Assembly: GCA_049589355.1 (NCBI GenBank)
Contig: JBAWAP010000331.1
Span: forward strand, 1-23,294
Reading direction: 5' to 3'
Source: JBAWAP01 sp049589355
Lineage (GTDB): Bacteria; Chloroflexota; Anaerolineae; VGOG01
DNA: 23,294 bases
A program made the position numbers and the translations under genes. Numbering within the stretch: the stretch's first letter is position 1; each line of letters begins with the position of its first letter. The notes under the pieces were generated by a model that saw only the letters and a list, made by a program, of their open reading frames with translations, did no database searches and was not told the origin of the DNA. This document shows, piece after piece, positions 1-6,028 of the stretch.

Positions 1-8
1 GGAATGGG

Positions 9-1310
9 ATGGGCGATTCCACAGACAAGATGGACGTCATCGTCGTCGGTGCGGGCCTGGCGGGCCTGTCCACGGCCTATTTCCTGGCCGACGCAGGGCT
101 GGATGTCCTGATAGTCGAGCGAGGGGATTTCCCCGGCAGTAAGAACGTCACCGGAGGGAGAATCTACCTCAATCCGGTCAGGGACCTCTTCCCCGATTTC
201 TGGGAACAGGCACCGCTGGAGCGACACGTCACCCGGGAGCGGCTGACGGCGATGGCCAGGGAATCGGCCACCACAGTCGAGCTGCGGAGCGAGCGGTTCA
301 ACCGTCAGCCGTACCACAGTTTCACCATCCTGCGGGCCAGGTTCGACCGCTGGTTCGCCGACCAGGTGACCGAAAAGGGGGCTTCCCTCATCCCCAAGTT
401 CAAAGTGGACGACCTGATTTTTGAGGACGGCCGGGTGGCGGGCATCGTCGCCGACGGGGACGAGATCTACGCCGACGTGGTGGTGGCCGCCGATGGAGTT
501 CTCTCGCTGATGGCCGAGAAGGCCGGCCTGCGGGAGAAGCACCAGCCCAGGCACTTCGCCGTCAGTATGAAGGAGGTCATCGAACTCCCCCGCCGGACCA
601 TCGAGGACCGGTTCAACCTGGAGGGCGACGAGGGCCTGGCCCAACTCTTCTTCGGCGAGCTGACCCAGGGGATGATGGGCGGAGGATTCCTGTACACCAA
701 CCTGGAGAGCATCTCGCTGGGACTGGTGATGGGCATCGAATCGCTGATGGAGCGGGATACCTTGCAGGAAGTGCACCCGCTCATGGAAGCCTTCAAAGCG
801 CGCCCTGAGATCCGGGTGCTCCTCGAAGGAGGAGAGGTGGTGGAATACTCAGCCCACGTCGTCCCCGAGGGCGGCATCCACGCCATGCCCAAACTGTACT
901 CCGATGGCATCCTGGTGGTGGGGGACGCGGCGGGCTTTGGGCTGAACATGCTCATCGCCGTCCGAGGGATGGAATACGCCCTGGCCTCAGGAGCTATGGC
1001 TGCCCAAGCTATCAAACGGGCCAAAGAAAAGGGCGACTTCTCCGCTTCCACCCTGGCTTACTACGAAGAACTGCTGAAGGACAGCTTCGTCCTCAAGGAC
1101 CTGCACACCTTCCGCCACGCCCTGGACATCCTGGAGAACCCCCGGCTGGCCAGTCTGTACCCCCAGGTCTTCTGCGACCTGCTTGAGAAGCTGATGTGGA
1201 TTGACCATGGCCCCAAGGAGGGGCTCTTCAGCACCGTCTTCGGCGAGGTGAGGAGCAAGCTGTTGAACTTCTCGACGCTGCGGGATGTGCTGAGCCTGTG
1301 CAAGATGTGA
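9..1310 (+). CDS. fixC: FixC: flavoprotein of the ETF:quinone oxidoreductase family
   Basis: FixC carries FAD and passes electrons from the FixAB electron-transfer flavoprotein, together with the ferredoxin FixX, to membrane quinone. The N-terminus has a Rossmann dinucleotide motif, VVGAGLAGLSTAYFLA (residues 12-27). A second FAD-contacting motif, GDAAGFG, is at 305-311. The length of 433 residues is normal for FixC, which lacks the ferredoxin domain of full ETF-QO because FixX supplies it. The next genes are fixX, fixA and fixB on the same strand, which makes the assignment firm. The start is uncertain. ATG at 9 is the first in-frame ATG, a second is at 30, and no in-frame stop is visible in the eight bases upstream, so the gene could begin before the window. 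Confidence 0.92.
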   Translation: MGDSTDKMDVIVVGAGLAGLSTAYFLADAGLDVLIVERGDFPGSKNVTGGRIYLNPVRDLFPDFWEQAPLERHVTRERLTAMARESATTVELRSERFNRQPYHSFTILRARFDRWFADQVTEKGASLIPKFKVDDLIFEDGRVAGIVADGDEIYADVVVAADGVLSLMAEKAGLREKHQPRHFAVSMKEVIELPRRTIEDRFNLEGDEGLAQLFFGELTQGMMGGGFLYTNLESISLGLVMGIESLMERDTLQEVHPLMEAFKARPEIRVLLEGGEVVEYSAHVVPEGGIHAMPKLYSDGILVVGDAAGFGLNMLIAVRGMEYALASGAMAAQAIKRAKEKGDFSASTLAYYEELLKDSFVLKDLHTFRHALDILENPRLASLYPQVFCDLLEKLMWIDHGPKEGLFSTVFGEVRSKLLNFSTLRDVLSLCKM

Positions 1311-1315
1311 CCTAT

Positions 1316-1414
1316 AGAAACCCGGTTTCTTGACTCCCAAGTGGGAAACGGCAGCGAGAAGAGGTGGCCTTGGTGGAGCATCGTCCCTGCCAAGATGAGA
1401 GAAACCGGGTTTCT
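1316..1414. repeat. Inverted pair of 15-bp palindromic repeats between fixC and fixX
   Basis: AGAAACCCGGTTTCT at 1316-1330 is the exact reverse complement of AGAAACCGGGTTTCT at 1400-1414. Each copy is itself almost a palindrome. The pair brackets about 70 bases with no clear gene and fills most of the 124-base fixC-fixX gap. It looks like a small mobile-type repeat inserted within an operon, rather than a terminator, because no T-tract follows. Confidence 0.8.
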
Positions 1415-1434
1415 GCCACAAGGGGAATCGTAGC

Positions 1435-1725
1435 ATGACTATCGCCATGAACATAGAGTCCAAGTTAGGGCTGGACGCCTTTAAGCTGGATGAGGAAAGC
1501 CACATCCGCATCAACCAAGAAATCTGCAGGCAGGACTGCCAGGAGAAGTACTGCCTGTTTGTCTGCCCCGCTCACCTCTATTCGGTCAGCAAGGAAAGTG
1601 GGGACATCTGCGTCGAGTTCGAGGGCTGCCTGGAATGTGGCACCTGCCGCATCGCCTGTCGCTATGGGGCCCTGGAGTGGGACTATCCCCGGGGCGGATT
1701 TGGGGTGCAATTTCGATTCGGTTAA
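1435..1725 (+). CDS. fixX: FixX: ferredoxin-like iron-sulfur protein
   Basis: FixX is the small iron-sulfur partner of FixC and corresponds to the C-terminal ferredoxin domain of ETF-QO. The 96-residue product has the cluster motif C65-x2-C68-x2-C71-x3-C75. Further cysteines lie at 31, 35, 40, 44 and 59, and the end, WDYPRGGFGVQFRFG, is typical of FixX. The start ATG at 1435 is preceded by AGGGG (1421-1425). A second ATG at 1447 (residue 5) is also possible. It lies 124 bases after fixC and 135 bases before fixA, and both gaps are filled with repeats, so the operon appears to have been stretched by insertions. Confidence 0.92.
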   Translation: MTIAMNIESKLGLDAFKLDEESHIRINQEICRQDCQEKYCLFVCPAHLYSVSKESGDICVEFEGCLECGTCRIACRYGALEWDYPRGGFGVQFRFG

Positions 1726-1728
1726 TTT

Positions 1729-1840
1729 TGGTAAATTGGGAAACTGGTAAACTGGTAAATCGGGAAACTGGTAGATCGGTAGACTGGGAAGGCCTACCCG
1801 ATTTACCGATTTACCAATCTACCAATTTACCAACTACCAA
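1729..1840. repeat. Degenerate short tandem repeat folded as a long inverted repeat, fixX-fixA gap
   Basis: The left part (1729-1790) iterates GGTAAACTGG-like units of about 9-12 bases. The right part (1796-1840) carries the complementary CCRATTTACC units. Exact complementary pairs include GGTAAATTGG (1730-1739) with CCAATTTACC (1822-1831), and GGTAAATCGGG (1754-1764) with CCCGATTTACC (1797-1807). The transcript could form several alternative hairpins between fixX and fixA. It ends just before the fixA Shine-Dalgarno AGGAGG (1848-1853). Confidence 0.8.
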
Positions 1841-1860
1841 TGTAGATAGGAGGCGAAGAC

Positions 1861-2670
1861 ATGAACATTGTGGTGTGTCTAAAACAGATCCCCGATCTGC
1901 AACAGATCAGGATCAAAGACCGTAAACCCCTTCTGGAGGGAGCGCCGCTGATCTTCGGGGATATGGACAAGAATGCCCTCGAAGAGGCGGTCCGGCTCAA
2001 GGAGAAGCTTGTCCTGAGCGAAGCCGAAGGAGTGGAAGGGACGAAAGTGACCGCCCTGGCCATGGGCAGAGCCAAGCTGAAGGACGGCATCAAAGAGGCG
2101 CTGGCCATCGGGGCCGACGAAGCGGTGCTGCTGATGGATCCGCTGTTCGCTGGCTCCGACAGCATGGGCACGGCCAAGACGCTGGCCAAAGCTATCGAGA
2201 AGATCGGGGAATACGATCTCATCCTCTGCGGCGAGGGATCCACGGACAACTACTCCGGCCAGATGGGGCCGAGGCTGGCCGAGATCCTCGACCTGCCACA
2301 GATCACCTACGTCCGGGAGCTGGAGGTCGAGGACAACAGGATCAAGGCCGTCCGCAACATGGAGGAAAGCTTCGAGGTCGTGGAGACTGAGCTGCCAGCC
2401 CTGGTCACGGTGGCCAACGAGATCAACCAGCCCCGGCTGGCCTCCCTCAGGGACATCCTGAAGGCGGCTCGCAAGCCGGTCCAAGAGTGGACAGCGGCGG
2501 ACCTGAGACTCTCTGAAGACGAGGTCGGGGCCAAGGGGGCCGTCATGGAGGTGGTCAGTAATCTGGCTCCGGAGCAGGAGAGAAAGCAGGTGGTCTTTAA
2601 GGGCGACCTGGACGAGGTGACCGAGAACCTGGTCAACGCCCTCACCAAAGAAGGGGTCCTGGGGAGGTAA
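1861..2670 (+). CDS. fixA: FixA: electron transfer flavoprotein beta subunit
   Basis: This is the beta subunit of the FixAB flavoprotein. In the Fix systems that have been studied it takes electrons from NADH and, with FixCX, splits them between quinone and a low-potential acceptor. The 269-residue protein begins MNIVVCLKQIPD. It has the nucleotide-binding stretch DNYSGQMGPRLAE at residues 129-141 and the ETF-beta-like region NQPRLASLRDILKAARKP at 189-206. A strong Shine-Dalgarno AGGAGG (1848-1853) precedes the ATG. Residues 50-58 (LVLSEAEGV), between LKEK and GTKVTALAMG, are encoded by a dispersed DNA repeat and look like an insertion relative to the usual LKEE-GGEVTAL junction of the family. 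fixB follows after two bases. Confidence 0.93.
   Translation: MNIVVCLKQIPDLQQIRIKDRKPLLEGAPLIFGDMDKNALEEAVRLKEKLVLSEAEGVEGTKVTALAMGRAKLKDGIKEALAIGADEAVLLMDPLFAGSDSMGTAKTLAKAIEKIGEYDLILCGEGSTDNYSGQMGPRLAEILDLPQITYVRELEVEDNRIKAVRNMEESFEVVETELPALVTVANEINQPRLASLRDILKAARKPVQEWTAADLRLSEDEVGAKGAVMEVVSNLAPEQERKQVVFKGDLDEVTENLVNALTKEGVLGR
2008..2031 (+). repeat. Dispersed repeat inserted in frame in fixA
   Basis: TCCTGAGCGAAGCCGAAGGA, preceded by CTTG, belongs to the same family as sequences at 13493-13516 and 17012-17033. Here the repeat is read in frame as LVLSEAEG (FixA residues 50-57), and the reading frame is kept on both sides. Confidence 0.75.
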
Positions 2671-2672
2671 TC

Positions 2673-3626
2673 ATGGCTGAGATATTGGTATTCTCCGAAA
2701 AAGACGACCTCGCCTTTGAGCTGATATCCAAAGGCCAGGAGTTCGGCACGGCATTGAACATGGGGTTGGCCGCCGCGCTGCTGGGCGAGGGGGCGGGCGC
2801 CAAGGCCGACGAGTATTTGGCCTACGGCGCCGACCGGGTCTACGTGGCCGAACATCCGACCCTGTCCAGTTTCCACGCCGAGGCGTTCGCCGAAGCCCTG
2901 TACCAGATCGCGCAGCAGAACGATGCTCAGGTCCTGCTGCTGGCCTCTACCAAGCGAGGCAAGGAGCTGGCTCCCCGGCTAGCGCAGAAACTGGCAGCGG
3001 GCTGCGTCACCGATGCCACGGCGGTGGAGGTGCAGAACGGGAACCTGCTGGTCAGTCGCTACGCCCTGGGCGGCAACACCGTGGCCTCGGAGTCCATCAA
3101 GACCCCCCACCAGGTGATCGCGGTGATGCCCAAGACCTTTGAGCTGGGGGCCAAGGAGACCCGCCAGGGAGAAGTCGTCACGGTGGACCTGGACCTGAAG
3201 GAGCCCCGCACCCGCATCGTTGAGCGACGGGAGAAGGCGGGAGAGGCCGTCAACCTGGAGGAGGCGGAGGTGCTGGTCTGCATAGGCCGGGGCCTGGAGA
3301 AGAAGGAAGACCTGGGGATCATCGAGGAGCTGGCCAGGGCCCTCGGTGCGGAAATCGGCTGCACCAAGACCCTGTGTACCGATTACCAGTGGCTGTCGGA
3401 GGATCGGCTGGTGGGACTGTCGGGCAAGAAGACCAGTCCGCGGCTGGTTATCTCCATCGGCATCTCCGGCCAGATCCAGTACACCGTGGGCATCCGAGGC
3501 GCTCGCATTACGGTGGCCATCAACAAAGACGGTAACGCCCCCATCTTCGCCCTGTCCGACTACGGGATCGTAGGAGACTTGTATCAAGTAGTGCCCAAGC
3601 TAGTGGAGGCCCTACGAGCTGCTTAG
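2673..3626 (+). CDS. fixB: FixB: electron transfer flavoprotein alpha subunit
   Basis: This is the alpha subunit of FixAB and holds the C-terminal FAD. The 317 residues end with the ETF-alpha FAD-binding region: GLSGKKTSPRLVISIGISGQ (248-267), then VAINKDGNAPIF (281-292) and DYGIVGDLYQVVPKL (296-310). The start ATG lies two bases after the fixA stop, with GGGAGGT (2662-2668) inside the end of fixA as ribosome binding site, so the two subunits are translationally linked. One oddity is Tyr270 in GQIQY, where most ETF-alpha proteins have His (IQH) near the flavin. This may be a lineage variant. The operon ends here, about 105 bases before a terminator hairpin. Confidence 0.93.
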   Translation: MAEILVFSEKDDLAFELISKGQEFGTALNMGLAAALLGEGAGAKADEYLAYGADRVYVAEHPTLSSFHAEAFAEALYQIAQQNDAQVLLLASTKRGKELAPRLAQKLAAGCVTDATAVEVQNGNLLVSRYALGGNTVASESIKTPHQVIAVMPKTFELGAKETRQGEVVTVDLDLKEPRTRIVERREKAGEAVNLEEAEVLVCIGRGLEKKEDLGIIEELARALGAEIGCTKTLCTDYQWLSEDRLVGLSGKKTSPRLVISIGISGQIQYTVGIRGARITVAINKDGNAPIFALSDYGIVGDLYQVVPKLVEALRAA

Positions 3627-3731
3627 AGCCTGTCCAGAAGAACTCGCTGGGACGCAGACGCCAGCCCGCCATCACCAGGCAGGCTTGCGCCCTTGGGGTT
3701 GAGCGTTCGGCTGAGTTCCTAACTAAGATAA

Positions 3732-3764
3732 AAAGCCACCTGCGTTCATCGCACAGGTGGCTTT
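3732..3764 (+). terminator. Hairpin terminator after the fix operon
   Basis: AAAGCCACCTG (3732-3742) pairs perfectly with CAGGTGGCTTT (3754-3764) around an 11-base loop. The T-tract is short (CTTTGTGTTG). An almost identical hairpin lies at 10270-10300. The A-run before the stem would also give a T-tract on the minus strand, so it may act in both directions. Confidence 0.75.
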
Positions 3765-3767
3765 GTG

Positions 3768-3796
3768 TTGTCAAACAAACTGAAATCTGATATACT
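3768..3796 (+). promoter_or_regulatory. Sigma70-type promoter for the kinase/nucleotidyltransferase fusion gene
   Basis: The -35 box TTGTCA (3768-3773) and -10 box TATACT (3791-3796) are separated by exactly 17 bases. The expected start of transcription is near 3803, about 35 bases before the TTG start codon at 3838. The -10 flank (GAAATCTGRTATACTGTAC) is shared with the promoter at 10308-10336. The -35 box begins only four bases after the terminator stem. Confidence 0.75.
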
Positions 3797-3837
3797 GTAC
3801 CTGACATTCGCACTTAACAAAGTCTGGAGGTTGCAAG

Positions 3838-5760
3838 TTGAACATCTTTGTTCCTGGGCGTATCTGTCTGTTTGGCGAGCACACTGACTGGGCGGGAGGA
3901 TACCGGCGCATCAACGCGGACATCGAGAAGGGTTACACACTGCTCACAGGAACCGATCAGGGCATCTACGCCGAGATCGAGCCACATCCTACTGCGCTGG
4001 TGTTGACCTCGACCACGCCCGATGGCGAGAAACACGGTCCCTATGAGATCCCAATGAAGCCCAAGGCGCTGTTGGAGGAGGCTCAGCAGGGAGGCTTCTG
4101 GAGCTACATTGCCGGAGTCGCGTATCAAATCCTGACCCACTACCACGTTCGCGGCCTGGTAATTGACAATTACAAGACCGATCTGCCGATCAAGAAGGGG
4201 CTCTCATCGAGCGCAGCGATCTGCGTCTTGACAGCGCGAGCTTTCAATCGCATCTACGACCTGAAGATGACCATCCGGGGCGAGATGGAGCTGGCCTACC
4301 AGGGTGAGATCACGACGCCCTCCCGTTGCGGGCGAATGGATCAGGGGTGCGCGTTCAGCAATCGCCCCATCCTGATGACCTATGACGGTGATCACCTGGA
4401 CGTGACCGAGTTGCAAGTCCCCGAGGACATGTATCTCGTGATCGTGGACCTGCAGGCTAAGAAGGACACGATGGAGATCCTGTCTCGGCTGAACCGCTGC
4501 TACCCCTTCGCCCAGAATGAGACCGAGAAGGGCGTGCAGGAACTACTTGGGCCGATCAACAAGCGGATTGTGCATCAAGCCATCGAGGCGCTCCAGGTGG
4601 GGGAAGCCGAGCGACTGGGCACACTGATGGTCGAAGCGCAAGCGTTCTTTGACCGCTACGCAGCCCCGGCCTGCCCGGAGGAGCTGACCGCGCCGGTTCT
4701 GCACCGCGTCCTGAACTACGAGCCGCTCAGGCCTCACATCTGGGGAGGGAAGGGCGTCGGCTCGCAAGGCGATGGCGCGGCGCAGTTCATCGCGCGCAGC
4801 GAGGCCGATCAACAAGCAGTGATCGAGATCGTGGAGCGTGATTTAGCCATGCCCTGCCTCACGCTGACATTGCGCGCTGGGCAGAAGGTTCGTAAGGCGG
4901 TTATCCCGGCGGCGGGCTTCGGAACGCGGCTGTTCCCGGCCACCAAGGCCATCAAGAAAGAGCTATTCCCCATCGTGGATCGCGACGGGATCGCCAAGCC
5001 CGCTATATTGCTGATCGTCGAGGAAGCGCTCAAGGCTGGGATAGATGAGGTGATCATCATCGTACAAGAACACGACCTGGAAGCCTTTCAGTCGTTCTTC
5101 AACCTGCAGATTACGATTGAGAACTACAATAAACTGTCACGCCACTTCCAGGAGTACGCACAGCGCATCCTGGAGATAGGGCGGCAGGTGTCTTTCGCAA
5201 TCCAAGAAACACAGGAAGGCTTTGGACACGCTGTCTATTGCACGCGGGACGCAGTCGGCAACGAGCCCTTCCTGCTGATGCTGGGTGATCACCTCTATCG
5301 CTCCAAAGGTGAGCAGTCGTGCGCGCGGCAGTTAGTCGAGGCCTACAATAAGTACGGGATCAGTGTGGTGGGTTTGCGTCGCACCCCAGAAGATCAGATC
5401 GCCAACTTCGGGACGGCGACGGGGGTATGGATCGAAGAGAACCATCTGATGAACGTCACCGAGTTCGCCGAAAAGCCTACGGTGGACTACGCTCGCAACA
5501 ACCTGCGCGTGCCTGGCTTGCCGGAGGGTGAGTACCTGACCGTTTTTGGGCAGTACATCATCAAACCACAGATATTCGATTATCTGGAAGAGCACATCAG
5601 GAACAACGTGCGCGAACGGGGCGAGTTCCAGCTCACCTCAGCGCTGGATCGCCTGCGGCAGGAGGATGGTTTCCTGGGATTGATCATGGACGGCCAGCGC
5701 TACGATATCGGCCTGCCAGAGTACTATCTGGAGACATTGCGGACTTTCTGCCAGAAGTGA
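3838..5760 (+). CDS. Fused GHMP-family sugar kinase and GalU-type sugar-1-phosphate nucleotidyltransferase
   Basis: The 640-residue protein joins two enzymes. Residues 1-345 are a GHMP kinase, with motif 1 PGRICLFGEHTDWAGG (6-21), the ATP loop KKGLSSSAA (119-127), a likely catalytic aspartate in GRMDQG (D168) and the glycine-rich motif 3 GGKGVGSQGDGAA (303-315). Residues 352-640 are a UTP-glucose-1-phosphate uridylyltransferase-like domain, with AVIPAAGFGTRLFPATKAIK (354-373), the metal-site GDHLY (483-487) and EKP (545-547). The likely chemistry is phosphorylation of a free sugar at C1 followed by transfer to a nucleotide, giving a nucleotide sugar in one polypeptide. The sugar cannot be read from the sequence; galactose, glucuronate or another salvage sugar are all possible. 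The TTG start is chosen because GGAGG (3826-3830) lies seven bases upstream and PGRICLFGEH begins at residue 6. Confidence 0.88.
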   Translation: MNIFVPGRICLFGEHTDWAGGYRRINADIEKGYTLLTGTDQGIYAEIEPHPTALVLTSTTPDGEKHGPYEIPMKPKALLEEAQQGGFWSYIAGVAYQILTHYHVRGLVIDNYKTDLPIKKGLSSSAAICVLTARAFNRIYDLKMTIRGEMELAYQGEITTPSRCGRMDQGCAFSNRPILMTYDGDHLDVTELQVPEDMYLVIVDLQAKKDTMEILSRLNRCYPFAQNETEKGVQELLGPINKRIVHQAIEALQVGEAERLGTLMVEAQAFFDRYAAPACPEELTAPVLHRVLNYEPLRPHIWGGKGVGSQGDGAAQFIARSEADQQAVIEIVERDLAMPCLTLTLRAGQKVRKAVIPAAGFGTRLFPATKAIKKELFPIVDRDGIAKPAILLIVEEALKAGIDEVIIIVQEHDLEAFQSFFNLQITIENYNKLSRHFQEYAQRILEIGRQVSFAIQETQEGFGHAVYCTRDAVGNEPFLLMLGDHLYRSKGEQSCARQLVEAYNKYGISVVGLRRTPEDQIANFGTATGVWIEENHLMNVTEFAEKPTVDYARNNLRVPGLPEGEYLTVFGQYIIKPQIFDYLEEHIRNNVRERGEFQLTSALDRLRQEDGFLGLIMDGQRYDIGLPEYYLETLRTFCQK

Positions 5761-5840
5761 GCGTTTGACCATCGAAAAGGTGAGCACCCATGGCACGTCT
5801 TGTTACGTCGGACGGCCAGGCAAAAAGGTAGCGAAATATG

Positions 5841-5879
5841 AAGCCGCCTCGTCAGCAACACAGGGGGCTTTCTGTTTTT
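5841..5879 (+). terminator. Hairpin terminator after the fusion gene
   Basis: AAGCCGCCT (5841-5849) pairs with AGGGGGCTT (5862-5870) with one mismatch, followed by TCTGTTTTTG. The downstream sequence TTGCCAAACAAGCTGGAA (5878-5895) resembles TTGTCAAACAAACTGAAA at 3768-3785, so this is a third, diverged copy of the terminator/promoter module. No matching -10 box lies 17 bases after TTGCCA. A TATAAC at 5928-5933 lacks a good -35, so I do not call a promoter here. Confidence 0.6.
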
Positions 5880-5944
5880 GCCAAACAAGCTGGAACAGTG
5901 GAACCCTATTGAGTTGTCCAGCGTCTTATAACCAGAAATGAGTG

Positions 5945-6008
5945 ATGAGTCAACGAGTAACACGTGAACGAGTCACTCGTTACCTCGTTGACCCGTTGCC
6001 TCGTTAAC
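5945..6008. repeat. Degenerate inverted/tandem repeat upstream of the alpha-2-macroglobulin gene
   Basis: CAACGAGTAAC and GAACGAGT units (5951-5973) face ACTCGTTACCTCGTTG and CCGTTGCCTCGTT units (5975-6005). AACGAGT (5967-5973) and ACTCGTT (5975-5981) form a hairpin with a one-base centre. It is built like the repeat at 1729-1840 but from a different unit. It ends about ten bases before the Shine-Dalgarno AGGAGGT (6017-6023). Confidence 0.7.
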
Positions 6009-6028
6009 TTCAACTCAGGAGGTGCAAT

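Noticed and set aside
1729..1840. Possible CRISPR array in the fixX-fixA gap
   Set aside because: Units are 9-12 bases, degenerate, without spacers, and arranged as complementary halves.
3627..3731. Possible small gene or insertion-sequence end after fixB
   Set aside because: No convincing frame, ribosome binding site or terminal repeat could be seen in these 105 bases.
5790..5831. Thirteen-codon frame with AAGGTGAG upstream (MARLVTSDGQAKR)
   Set aside because: Too short to support without conservation data; it lies between the fusion gene and its terminator and could be chance.
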